Assembly: GCA_019637635.1 (NCBI GenBank)
Contig: JAHBVI010000001.1
Coordinates: 1 to 64,000, forward strand
From: Anaerolineae bacterium
GTDB taxonomy: Bacteria > Chloroflexota > Anaerolineae > Promineifilales > Promineifilaceae
Reading direction: 5' to 3'
DNA length: 64,000 nucleotides
In this document: positions 35,432 through 44,106 of the stretch, piece by piece
Layout: each line of letters begins with the position of its first letter
Position numbering within the stretch: the stretch's first letter is position 1
Translations under genes and position numbers: made by a program
The notes under the pieces: generated by a model
Database searches by the model: none
Seen by the model: the letters and a program-made list of their open reading frames with translations, nothing else
What the model was told of the DNA's origin: nothing

Positions 35432-37195
35432 TCAACCACCCAAATCCCACTGCCATTTACGCATCAGGCTGCGCCGGTCATTGGGGTCACGCGGCAGAGC
35501 CAACGGCCGTCCGCGGGCATCAATGACCAGCCCACCCACCAAACCGCCCTTCAGCGTCAGCGTTTTTCCCTGGCCGGGGCCAAACCCAATATCAAAACGC
35601 CCGGTTGGTTTTACCGTCACCTGGGCTTCCTGGCCGGGGGAAATGGGAAACACCTCAATCTTGCCAAATTCAATTTCCCCTTCAAACCGGGCGGTTGGTG
35701 ATTCAATGACAATGTCCAGCACCTTTTTGCCCGGCTGCCCTTTGCCTGCCGGGGCAATTACCCAGCCCAATTCGGAGAGTACCCCGGCGGCCAACGTCTG
35801 CACCACAACCAGCGGTTGCTGGCCGGCCAATACCCCCAACGGCGGCAAAACGCCATATTGGTCCAATCCCACCGAAAATATGCCGGTTGGTTGCAGGGCA
35901 TCGAGTAACAGCAGCATCACCTGGCCCGGACGTGGCGCTCTGGCAAAAACAGCGCCATGCACCAACAGCCGGTCAAAAGCAGGCACATGCAGCGCGTGGC
36001 CGTTTGACGCCCAATGCCATTCAACGGCCGTAGACTGCAATGCACAGTGCAACATGGCCCGCGCCGCCGCCTGTTCCAGATGTAAATCCGCTTCCGTCAG
36101 CGGGATCGTTTGAGGGTAGAGCGATTTATTAACCAGGTAATTGGCTACGTCCGGTTCATCTACCTCGTCCGGCAGCCAACGCATGATGTTGTCTACGGCC
36201 GTGTGCTGCAGCAAATGGGCCATCGGCTCACCCATGCCCAAATCCGTGCGCACAGAGAGATGCACCTGGCCCGCCTGGGCCATCACCAGGGTAGTGCTGT
36301 TACTACCCAAATCAATGCCCAATACCCGCTGCTCTTGCCCGGCATAATAGTGGCACACATGGGCAAAGCCCCGCGCCGTGGGCAGTGTGGGAAAACCGGC
36401 CCACTCACTTAGCTCATGGATGCCGGGCAAATTTTGAATTTTAATATCTTCATACAACTCCTCCGCCAGCCGCATCACATCATCCAACTGCTCTGTTGCC
36501 AGATCGGGGCGGATGTTGTTCGCCATATGCAAATGAGCGTTTCCCTCCAGCAGTCCCCGCACCTGTTCCCGCAGTTTCAAGTTGCCCGCGTACAGCACGT
36601 GAGGTAGCTGGCTGTCGGCCAGCACCATGGCCGCTACCACTGCCACTTCCACCAGCCGCAGCAGACGCTCTTCCGCGCCGCCATCCGTACCACCGGCAAT
36701 GGCAATGAGATCGGGGCGGCTTTTGATGACGGCCGTAATCTGCTCCGCTTCCGGGCGTGTGTCGGCCAGGCTCACCACCTCCACCTCTTGCACATAAATC
36801 GTGCGCAGCGCCTTGCGCAAACTGGCCAGACTCATCTCGTCATACAGCCCCACCAGCACCGTTTTAAGCGGCGAAGGCGCGCTGACAACCATGGCAAAAT
36901 GGTCAACCCCAGAGCCGTCTTTGCGGGGTGGGCGAATGAGATGCCCTCGTTCATTGAGTAGTTTCCGGCCCGTTATCTCTGAGAGGCGGCCTATCCCCTG
37001 CTGCACACAGGTCATCACATCTAGCCAGGGCAGTCGCGCCGTGGTGGGCACAGAAGCACAGGCCACCAACCGGTAACTGCCATCAACGGTATCAATCAGG
37101 ATCACCGTCGTGTTGGTAGCGCCAATGTCGGCCAGGACAAATGATTTTTCCAGGTCATCTATTTCCTGGATGGGCTTTTCTTCCAATTCAGCCAT
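35432..37195 (-). CDS. MutL-family actin-like ATPase (glutamate mutase L type)
   Basis: About 587 residues from ATG at 37195 (MAELEEKPIQEID), two bases after the previous stop. It shows two phosphate-1 loops of the actin/Hsp70 fold: FVLADIGATNTTVILID (about residue 20) and VLGIDLGSNSTTLVMA (about 290). The central IAIAGGTDGGAEERLL matches the MutL family. In clostridia, GlmL/MutL lies between the glutamate mutase subunits and is thought to serve that B12 enzyme. No mutase subunit is visible here; the partners are membrane and scaffold proteins. A role as an ATP-driven assembly or envelope factor is my inference. Confidence 0.87.
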   Translation of the reverse strand: MAELEEKPIQEIDDLEKSFVLADIGATNTTVILIDTVDGSYRLVACASVPTTARLPWLDVMTCVQQGIGRLSEITGRKLLNERGHLIRPPRKDGSGVDHFAMVVSAPSPLKTVLVGLYDEMSLASLRKALRTIYVQEVEVVSLADTRPEAEQITAVIKSRPDLIAIAGGTDGGAEERLLRLVEVAVVAAMVLADSQLPHVLYAGNLKLREQVRGLLEGNAHLHMANNIRPDLATEQLDDVMRLAEELYEDIKIQNLPGIHELSEWAGFPTLPTARGFAHVCHYYAGQEQRVLGIDLGSNSTTLVMAQAGQVHLSVRTDLGMGEPMAHLLQHTAVDNIMRWLPDEVDEPDVANYLVNKSLYPQTIPLTEADLHLEQAAARAMLHCALQSTAVEWHWASNGHALHVPAFDRLLVHGAVFARAPRPGQVMLLLLDALQPTGIFSVGLDQYGVLPPLGVLAGQQPLVVVQTLAAGVLSELGWVIAPAGKGQPGKKVLDIVIESPTARFEGEIEFGKIEVFPISPGQEAQVTVKPTGRFDIGFGPGQGKTLTLKGGLVGGLVIDARGRPLALPRDPNDRRSLMRKWQWDLGG

Positions 37196-37197
37196 AG

Positions 37198-37842
37198 CTA
37201 AGGGTTCAGTGCCTGCATATAGAAATAAATCCGGCCAGCCAACAAAACAAAGCTGGTATTCAGCAGCGCCGCAAACAGCGCGCCAAAGGTTATCATCAAC
37301 ACGGCGCGGCCCAGCCACACAATGCCCTGCTGCCAACGCGCCGGTTCCCACACGCCGCTGCCGCCGGCCCGGAACGCGGTGAATTGAAATGACAACAGTG
37401 TCAGCGCCGCCAACACAGCGATGAGAATGCCGCGCAAGGGATCACTGGTGTTGGCATAGGTGCCGGTTAACTGTGGCCACAGCGTCCCGGTTAAAGCGCC
37501 CAGAAAGGCAATGGCCGCGCCCACACCCACCAGCAGCGCCAACGGGATGTTGCCCACCCAACTGGCCGCGCGCAGCCGGCGCAGCAGCAAAAACAATGCC
37601 AGCAAAATGGGAACCAGCAGATAAATGGTGTCGGCCGGGCCGGGATTTTCGGTGATGGTGCGGTAGACAGGTTCAAATACTTGCTGCACCACAACCACCA
37701 CAGCATAAGCGGCGCTGGCCCCAACCAGAATGTGTATGGCCAGGCGATAAGGAATCCTATCTCCAATGAAGAGATAGCTGTAAATACAGAGCGTCAGGGT
37801 GAGTCCCACCAATAGGCCGATGAAATCTGCATTCAGGGTCAT
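37198..37842 (-). CDS. Polytopic membrane protein of the MutL operon
   Basis: A 214-residue protein with about six membrane helices (for example near residues 7-25, 33-52, 68-85, 95-118, 135-155 and 180-205). No family was recognised. Its start is two bases after the stop of the zinc-ribbon scaffold gene and its stop is two bases before the MutL start, so the three are translated as a unit. The N-terminus MTLNADFIGLLVGL resembles the kind of small integral protein that anchors an ATPase to the membrane. Confidence 0.78.
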   Translation of the reverse strand: MTLNADFIGLLVGLTLTLCIYSYLFIGDRIPYRLAIHILVGASAAYAVVVVVQQVFEPVYRTITENPGPADTIYLLVPILLALFLLLRRLRAASWVGNIPLALLVGVGAAIAFLGALTGTLWPQLTGTYANTSDPLRGILIAVLAALTLLSFQFTAFRAGGSGVWEPARWQQGIVWLGRAVLMITFGALFAALLNTSFVLLAGRIYFYMQALNP

Positions 37843-37844
37843 AA

Positions 37845-40800
37845 TTATCTTGTACGACGCTGGGCGGTAATGCCGGTAATTAAATAGATGAGTGCGCCCA
37901 ACAGCAGGACAACCACCGCCAACATTTGGGCGGCAACCTGGGCATTGAATAAGGTGCGGGCATCCGTTAATTGGGCGTTACGGTAATAGGTTTGCTGGTA
38001 CACGGCCGTGCCCGGTATGCCATTCACCACACCGGCAAGCTGAGCCGTGTCAAAATAGGGCAGCGCCAGGGGCGTTAATGCCTGGGTGACGCCGGCTATC
38101 ATCGGCCGGTCGGCGGGAGCGCCCACCTGCTCCACCCAATTGACCAATGTTTGCCGGTCGGCCGTCAGCACAATGATCAAGGAGACATCGGCCAACGCCT
38201 GTTCCTGGCTGGCCGGTAGGGGCGCGCCAAACAGGGCGTCACAGTTGGCGGACTGGTTCAGACATTCACCTAACCGCCGTAGCCCAATGGCCCCACCCGG
38301 CAAATAACCCAGGGGCACGGCCGTGTCCATCCCGATCTGTTCGGTAACATCTGCTGCTACTTTGACGCCGGGGGTATATTGGCTCAGCGTCAGCACACGG
38401 GTTTGCGCGTCGGCTAACTGCATCAGCAGCGTCTCCGCTTCTGGCGTCAACTCACCGGCCATAGCCGGCGTATATTCAAAGGCAATCAATACCGTGCCGC
38501 CGGCGGTCTGGCTCACGGCCGTGTTCACGCCCGTTAATGCCGCTGACGGCCGTAGTTGGGTCGGGATGACGGGAATTTCACCACGCAAACCTAAAATGAC
38601 GACCAGCAGCAGCACCACCACAAATAACGGCCGTATCCAACCCGAAATATCACGCGCCGTTTGCCGGGTGGTTGTTGTCTCGGCCCCCTGCCCATCCTGC
38701 GCCAATTGGCGCAGCAAATTCGCCTGCTGCACCTGCTCTGGACTGACGCCAAATTGCTCTAAAGGATCGGCCACCCGTGGCAGGGCGATCACCGGTTCCA
38801 CCGCCACCACACCGCGCAGACCACTCAAGGGGCCAAACGATTCCTCCGGCCCGGTCGCCTCCACTTTGGGGCTTTCGCCGGTCAGCTCTACCGGTTTTAG
38901 CTCCATCACCCAGGCCGGGATGTCTGCCTTGGGCAGCAGGTCTTGCAGCGGCACGGCCGGTGGTAGATCGTCGAGAATGGCGCTCCATTCATCGCTGGCC
39001 CCGGTCATGCCGGTTGCGCCCGCCGGTTGGTCGGCCAGAAAATCGGCGTCGGCTGCATCCAGCGTTAAGCCGGGCTGAAGCCAATCGGGAATGTCGGCAA
39101 GCTGCGTGTCGGCCGGCATGGCAATGGATGGGGCAGCGCCGGCATCGTGGGAAATGTCTTGCAGCCAGTCTGGTAAATCAGCGCCGGCCAATTCTTCGGG
39201 TACACCGGCCAACGTTTCCGGCGTTTTATCGCGCCAGACAGAGGCTAAAACGCTCTCTGTCATCGCCTGTCCGGGGCGCATATTGGCGATCCAATCCGGC
39301 AGCTCATCGCTGGGGATCAGTTCCCCTTCCTCATCTACCATTTCCGGTAGTGAGGTGGTGGCGTCAAGCTGGCTGATCCACGCCGGCAGTTCCCCTTCTG
39401 GTTCGGCCACATCAAAAGAGCTTTCTGCCGCCCAATCTTCATCTGTATAAGGGGCGACGTCGGGAATAACGGCCGTGTCGTCGGCAAACTCCTCTGCAAA
39501 ATCGGCGATGGGGGCGGCGGGCACAGCCGCTTCGTCTACGCCTGGTTCCGGCGCTCCCGGTTCTTCTATTTCCGGCAGCCGTAAATCTTCTGGCCCCATG
39601 GCCGCCAGCGCCGCCAGCCAGTCTGGCTCATCAGACAGGATGCCATCGGTGAAGAGATCATCTGTCTCCGAAACGTCTGACAGCAATTTATCCATTGCCT
39701 CATCATCCAGATGCAGGCTGCCACTCTGACGCAGAAAATTAATCTCTGTTGCTGCTGCCAGGCTCTCTGTTTTGAAAATGTCGTCCAGACTATCGCTCTC
39801 CAGATCATACCCGGTCGGCGCTGCTAAATCTGCCGATGCGGCCACACCGGCCAGCCAATCGGGCAACTCTTCGGCAATGCCTGGTTGAGACTGGAAAATG
39901 GAGGCCAGCTCTTCTTCTGTTTCCTCCAGCCAGCCAAAGTCACTGGGGATTTCTGGCGAGATGGCGGCTTTTTCTGGCGGCGCCGCTTCATCCAGCCAGC
40001 TGAATTGCTCAGTTTCTTCATCTGCCGGAGGCGCTGTGTCGCTAAACCAGGCAGCCAGCCGGGCCGCCTCATCTGGCTGCGGTTTGGCCGGGGGTGTCGC
40101 TTCGGTCTCTGGCGCTTCGGCAAACCAATCCATGAGGCCCCGGTCAGCTTGAGAATCGGCGGGAGTTACGGCCGTTTCCTCTTCATCGCCCCAATCATCA
40201 AACCAGTCGGCTAAACCCTCTTCCAATGGCGCACTAATCTCTGCTGCCGGTTTGTCCGCTGGTTTGCCCGCCGGTTCAGCAAACCAGGCTGCCAGCCTGC
40301 CCGTTTCTGATGGCCCGACGCTGCTTTCGTCCCAGGTTTCATCCTCTTCTGGGAAGTCCTCTTCTGGGAAATCGGCTTCTGCGAAATCGGTGAGCCAATC
40401 TGTCAGGTCTTCCTGAACCTGCCCGGCGTCAACGGCTTCGGTGTCTGGTTCTGCGCTGGCCTCCACAAACCAATCTGTCAATCGTCCGGCTTCGGCTGCG
40501 CTTCCTTCGCCTGGTACCGGCGTGGCCTCTTCCTCTTCATCTCGAAAATCAGAAAGCCAGTCGGTGAGGTTGTCTTGAAGCTCATCCGCGGCCATGGGCG
40601 CCACGGAAGATGGTGTTCCTTGTACGGCTAACCATTCCGTCAGGTCAGGGGCATCGGATTCGCTTGCCGCCGCCCATTCGTCTTCTGACTCAATCGGCGT
40701 GTCTGCTAACCAACTGGTCAAACTCTCTTGATCTTCTTTGCCGGGCGTCACGGTGCTGTCCGCCTCCTGAGATAACCAGGAGGTGAGGCTGTCGGCGGGC

Positions 40801-41576
40801 TGCCGAGGCAAATTCCAATCATCCTCTTCTTCTAGCTGGGAGGATGACAACCAGCTCGTCAGGCTTTTTTCGGCTTCCGGTGGTTGGGGGGGCAACGGCC
40901 GTGCTGCTTTTGCCGGCTTTTCTGGCGTCCCACTCTCTTCCTCATCTACACCGACCGACTTTGCCGGGGGTGGCCCCGTTTTACCGGCCGATGGCCCGGC
41001 ATCCATTAGCCAATCGGGTAAATCGGCTTCATCTTCCGCGAAAAGATCATCCGGGAGGGTTGGCGTTGCTTCCGCGCGCCCTAACAAATCCTTGTAAAAC
41101 TCGGTGGAAATAATGGTGGGGGCATGGATGATGGGGTCGGAGTCCTCTTCATCAACCAACCATTCTGGCAGATCGTCCGTGTGCCTTTTGCGAGTCAACT
41201 CCTCAATACGCGGCAGGTCTAACCCTGCCAGATCGTCGCTGTCAGGTTCCCGGCCCATTTTGCCGGTCTTGAGCCAATCCGGTACCTTGTTGGGGTCCAG
41301 GTCGCCGGTTTCTCCGGGGCGGCGGGCCGGTAAGGAAAAAGCCCCTTTGACGGGGGCGGCCGGTTCATCTTTGGCTTTGGCCTCAGGGCGTGGCTCTTCA
41401 GGAATTAAGCGGGTGCCGCAATGATCACAAAAAACACGGTCAATGGGGTTCGACGTGCCACAGTTGACGCAGATGATGTGGGTACCCAGGGGTAATTTTG
41501 CCCCGCAGTTGTTACAAAATTTACTGCCGGCCGGGTTTGAAAAGGCACACTCTTTACAAACAATTTCCTGACTCAT
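37845..41576 (-). CDS. Zinc-ribbon scaffold protein with many acidic Trp motifs
   Basis: A 1,243-residue protein. Two zinc ribbons begin it (CKECAFSNPAGSKFCNNC and CVNCGTSNPIDRVFCDHC). About 850 residues of acidic, probably disordered sequence follow. They hold roughly twenty motifs of the form Leu-x-x-Trp-Leu/Phe/Ile (LTSWLS, LTDWLS, LADWFDDW, LPDWLQ, IPAWVM). A membrane helix (around 985-1005) precedes a folded external domain and a second helix near the end (VVVLLLGALIYLITG). Regular spacing of short motifs on a long tether suggests a multivalent docking platform; that is inference. It overlaps the preceding gene by four bases (ATGA). Confidence 0.85.
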   Translation of the reverse strand: MSQEIVCKECAFSNPAGSKFCNNCGAKLPLGTHIICVNCGTSNPIDRVFCDHCGTRLIPEEPRPEAKAKDEPAAPVKGAFSLPARRPGETGDLDPNKVPDWLKTGKMGREPDSDDLAGLDLPRIEELTRKRHTDDLPEWLVDEEDSDPIIHAPTIISTEFYKDLLGRAEATPTLPDDLFAEDEADLPDWLMDAGPSAGKTGPPPAKSVGVDEEESGTPEKPAKAARPLPPQPPEAEKSLTSWLSSSQLEEEDDWNLPRQPADSLTSWLSQEADSTVTPGKEDQESLTSWLADTPIESEDEWAAASESDAPDLTEWLAVQGTPSSVAPMAADELQDNLTDWLSDFRDEEEEATPVPGEGSAAEAGRLTDWFVEASAEPDTEAVDAGQVQEDLTDWLTDFAEADFPEEDFPEEDETWDESSVGPSETGRLAAWFAEPAGKPADKPAAEISAPLEEGLADWFDDWGDEEETAVTPADSQADRGLMDWFAEAPETEATPPAKPQPDEAARLAAWFSDTAPPADEETEQFSWLDEAAPPEKAAISPEIPSDFGWLEETEEELASIFQSQPGIAEELPDWLAGVAASADLAAPTGYDLESDSLDDIFKTESLAAATEINFLRQSGSLHLDDEAMDKLLSDVSETDDLFTDGILSDEPDWLAALAAMGPEDLRLPEIEEPGAPEPGVDEAAVPAAPIADFAEEFADDTAVIPDVAPYTDEDWAAESSFDVAEPEGELPAWISQLDATTSLPEMVDEEGELIPSDELPDWIANMRPGQAMTESVLASVWRDKTPETLAGVPEELAGADLPDWLQDISHDAGAAPSIAMPADTQLADIPDWLQPGLTLDAADADFLADQPAGATGMTGASDEWSAILDDLPPAVPLQDLLPKADIPAWVMELKPVELTGESPKVEATGPEESFGPLSGLRGVVAVEPVIALPRVADPLEQFGVSPEQVQQANLLRQLAQDGQGAETTTTRQTARDISGWIRPLFVVVLLLVVILGLRGEIPVIPTQLRPSAALTGVNTAVSQTAGGTVLIAFEYTPAMAGELTPEAETLLMQLADAQTRVLTLSQYTPGVKVAADVTEQIGMDTAVPLGYLPGGAIGLRRLGECLNQSANCDALFGAPLPASQEQALADVSLIIVLTADRQTLVNWVEQVGAPADRPMIAGVTQALTPLALPYFDTAQLAGVVNGIPGTAVYQQTYYRNAQLTDARTLFNAQVAAQMLAVVVLLLGALIYLITGITAQRRTR

Positions 41577-42205
41577 TTGTTATACGGCCGTTCTAATCCG
41601 ATCAGCATACGCACCGACAGCAAAATAGAACCAAGCGCCACTCCTATGAGCAAACCACGTACACCGGCAATCACGATCACATTTTGGATCACGTCTTGAA
41701 TACGGAAAAACCATTCGCTCAACAGCGGCGGCGCCCAGGATGTGACCAACAAGACATCAGCGGCTAAAACGAGTACGGCTGTGACCAAAAACAATATAGA
41801 CCACACCGTGCGCTGCCGCTTCATCAATTGAAACCCGGCAAATAACAAGAAAAAGGCCAACAACGAAGCCAGCGCCGCTTCTAATGGCGCTTGAACCCAA
41901 TCAAAATAATGGGTCATGCCATTTTCGGTTATCCCTATCCGGTCTAACACCGCAATGGTAAATACCGCGGCCATGCTGAGAATGAGAACCAGACTATACA
42001 AATTCCCTTTTCTAACAGTCCGGTTCAAATGCACCACGAACAGATTTAATACACCCAAAACCAGCGCAAAGGCCACCAGCAGCCCGGCCCAACCCAGAGT
42101 CAGGTTTGTTACTACTGGCGGCAGGTTAAACACCAGCCCCAACAGCGTCAGCCAGCCAAAAAACAGGGCGATGGCTATGGGTAACAGTTGGTTCGTGCGG
42201 CGCAT
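41573..42205 (-). CDS. Polytopic membrane protein of the MutL operon
   Basis: A 210-residue protein with five or six membrane helices (near residues 8-28, 38-56, 70-88, 105-125, 135-155 and 175-200). No family was recognised. The ATGA overlap with the scaffold gene and a two-base gap from the gene before it indicate coupled translation. It is similar in size and hydrophobicity to the membrane protein at 37198-37842, but I see no clear sequence match between them. Confidence 0.77.
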   Translation of the reverse strand: MRRTNQLLPIAIALFFGWLTLLGLVFNLPPVVTNLTLGWAGLLVAFALVLGVLNLFVVHLNRTVRKGNLYSLVLILSMAAVFTIAVLDRIGITENGMTHYFDWVQAPLEAALASLLAFFLLFAGFQLMKRQRTVWSILFLVTAVLVLAADVLLVTSWAPPLLSEWFFRIQDVIQNVIVIAGVRGLLIGVALGSILLSVRMLIGLERPYNK

Positions 42206-42207
42206 AC

Positions 42208-42951
42208 TCAGAAAAGACCTTCAACCAGGGCCAACAAAACGATCCCGCCGGCTAAAATCCAGCGAATGATGTCTTGCAACTGTAATGTAGCCAGACGGCT
42301 GGGGTCATCTCGCAGGTAAGCGCCAGCCGCCAGCAGCTCTTCACCTACCAGCACATTCTGGCTAAATGCCGTGGCTACCGCCAACGCCGAGGGGTCATCT
42401 GTGCCTAATAGTTGGTCCAGACGGCGGTTGTTGGCGGCTTCGGCAATCAGGGCCAGTTCGGGGCCAAATCGGCCTACGGCAATGTTGCCGGTGACGCGAT
42501 CTTGCTGCAAGAGGCTGGCGGCGCCGCCAGCATAGATGAAGGGGGTTGTTTCGGGGGCAATAAAGCGCACCTGGTCGGGGGCAAACTCACCGCTGCGCCC
42601 GGTTTCCTGGTAGGCGTGGCGCAAACTGCCCTGGGCAATGGGCAACAAGGTGCCTTCGCCCACCGTAACCAATGGCGGGGTGCTGTTGGCGCAGCCATCA
42701 ACAGCCAGGTGATCCAATACCTGGAGAGCGGCAATGGTGGTGGGGGCGGCCTGGTTTACCAGACCGGCCTGCCCCAGGGTGACGTGCAGGGGACTGCCGC
42801 TTTCGATGGAGCGGCCCAGCTGGCCTTTAATGCCATCTAAAGCGGGCAACGGCCGTAACGCCACCTGCCGCCCAACCTGGACGCTGCGGGTTAACAAAAA
42901 CAGTAATACGGCTAAGGCCGCTATAATGCCCAGGATAATCAGTGGGGTCAT
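42208..42951 (-). CDS. Membrane-anchored protein, possibly DUF6754-like
   Basis: About 247 residues from ATG at 42951 (MTPLIILGIIAALAVLLFLL). One N-terminal and one C-terminal membrane helix frame a folded region with VTLGQAGLVN, TPPLVTVGEGTLLP and VRFIAPETTPFIYAGG. I associate this pattern with the DUF6754 family common in Chloroflexota, but this is from memory. An upstream ATG-like frame extension to 43083 would overlap the previous gene and is rejected. The ATGA at 42948-42951 couples it to the small gene before it. Confidence 0.78.
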   Translation of the reverse strand: MTPLIILGIIAALAVLLFLLTRSVQVGRQVALRPLPALDGIKGQLGRSIESGSPLHVTLGQAGLVNQAAPTTIAALQVLDHLAVDGCANSTPPLVTVGEGTLLPIAQGSLRHAYQETGRSGEFAPDQVRFIAPETTPFIYAGGAASLLQQDRVTGNIAVGRFGPELALIAEAANNRRLDQLLGTDDPSALAVATAFSQNVLVGEELLAAGAYLRDDPSRLATLQLQDIIRWILAGGIVLLALVEGLF

Positions 42952-43223
42952 GCCTGTTCTGCCTCTCCTGCGTTTAACCTGACGAGTAATGCGCGCACGG
43001 CCGTTGGCTCGGCCAGGAGTTGTGCCAGTTGTCGTACCAGATGCGAGGGGATAAAGAGGGAAAGCGCCGGCTGTGCTACCCACAACACCTGCTCCCCAAA
43101 AAAATGGAACGGGGGGCCACCCTCCAATAAAATAGTTACAGGCGTTTGCCAGCCACGGCGGCGCACGGCCGTCGCCAGCTTTTCTATAAATTCACCCGCT
43201 TCCTGTGCCCGTAACTCTTCCAT
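42948..43223 (-). CDS. Small protein opening the MutL operon
   Basis: About 91 residues from ATG at 43223 (MEELRAQEAGEFIEKLATAV). It looks like a soluble alpha/beta protein (GWQTPVTILLEGGPPFHFFG, VLWVAQPALSLFIPSHLV). A TTG at 43274 would add 17 residues with two Cys; I prefer the ATG, though its ribosome site is weak. It is the first gene after the operon promoter and is linked to the next gene by an ATGA overlap. No family was recognised. Confidence 0.68.
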   Translation of the reverse strand: MEELRAQEAGEFIEKLATAVRRRGWQTPVTILLEGGPPFHFFGEQVLWVAQPALSLFIPSHLVRQLAQLLAEPTAVRALLVRLNAGEAEQA

Positions 43224-43292
43224 TTTCCGGTTGTTTGGGCTATGCCCGGCACTGCTGGCACAGCCACACTTCAACTTGACGTAACATAATGT

Positions 43293-43335
43293 TGTAAAGC
43301 GGAGTATAACACGTTTACAAAAGGGTGTAAAGCGG
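43293..43335 (-). promoter_or_regulatory. Promoter and possible operator of the MutL operon
   Basis: On the minus strand TTTACA (43331-43326) and TATACT (43308-43303) are 17 bases apart, a near-consensus sigma-70 promoter. A dyad TTTACA/TGTAAA overlaps the -35 box. The plus-strand word TGTAAAGCGG occurs at 43293-43302 and again at 43326-43335, 33 bases apart, about three helical turns, bracketing the -10. This is the layout expected for a repressor acting on two sites. The rest of the gap to 43482 holds nothing I can name. Confidence 0.6.
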
Positions 43336-43482
43336 GCAAAGGGGTTCCTTGTAGTAATACTACAACATTAGGACTATGGTCATGGGGCCAGGGAAATTAA
43401 GTGTTGCCGCTTGTTAGATAAAGGTTTTGGGCAGAGCAGCGGCGGGTGGGTAGGCGGCCCCGCCCTGCCTGTTGCCCAGAAA

Positions 43483-43845
43483 TCAATCGGGCAGGAACCA
43501 ACTTAACAGGGTGCTGACGATGGTAATGACGATGCTGGCTAAGAAGGCGACGATACTGTTTTGCACCATGCCGCTGCCGGTGAATTCCAGACCCACATTA
43601 AGCCAACTAACCAACAGGAGCATCAGGGTATTGATGACCAATGTGAAGAGGCCTAATGTGGCGATGGTAAGAGGTAAGGTGAGCAGTTTGACAAGTGGCC
43701 GTACAAACGCATTGACCAGGCCGAACACAATAGCCACGATGGCCAGTTGTACCCATTGATCGGTTAAATAAATGTTGGGTACCAGGGAAGCGGCAACCAA
43801 CAAGGCGATCATATTGATGCCAATTTTGATGAGTATTTTTATCAC
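43483..43845 (-). CDS. YvlD/phage-holin-like four-helix membrane protein
   Basis: A 120-residue protein with four membrane helices and the family segment NAFVRPLVKLLTLPLTIATLG. It belongs to the Phage_holin_4_2 (YvlD) family, which is chromosomal in most bacteria and not evidence for a prophage. The ATG at 43845 is preceded by GAAGGAAAAAGCC. Function is unknown; in Bacillus YvlD lies in a cell-envelope stress regulon. Confidence 0.88.
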   Translation of the reverse strand: MIKILIKIGINMIALLVAASLVPNIYLTDQWVQLAIVAIVFGLVNAFVRPLVKLLTLPLTIATLGLFTLVINTLMLLLVSWLNVGLEFTGSGMVQNSIVAFLASIVITIVSTLLSWFLPD

Positions 43846-43955
43846 GGCTTTTTCCTTCGTAAATAGAACATAGATAAAATCAGGCTACCTGCATTCTCTG
43901 TCATTTATAGTTGTAAGTGTGGTGAGGAACAAAAATTCAATTAAGTGCGGGACTC

Positions 43956-44043
43956 GTCATTCCCGCGAAGGTGATAACCCATGTTTTGAAGGAGTAGATG
44001 CCTGCCTTCGCAGAGCCAGCCCCCGCGTAGGTGGGGGCATGAC
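43956..44043. repeat. GTCATTCCCGCG dispersed repeat
   Basis: GTCATTCCCGCG at the left and GGGGGCATGAC at the right, with inner words GCGAAGG and CCTTCGC, form an imperfect inverted element of a type widespread in bacteria. It lies between the CcmC-like and YvlD genes. Confidence 0.7.
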
Positions 44044-44106
44044 ACTCTGAAGTTCCGCCGGTTATTGAATCCTCGTTCCTAAGTGTTAGAAGTCTACTGC
44101 TTTTGT

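Noticed and set aside
43483-43845. Prophage indicated by a holin-like gene
   Set aside because: The YvlD family is chromosomal in most bacteria and no other phage gene lies nearby.
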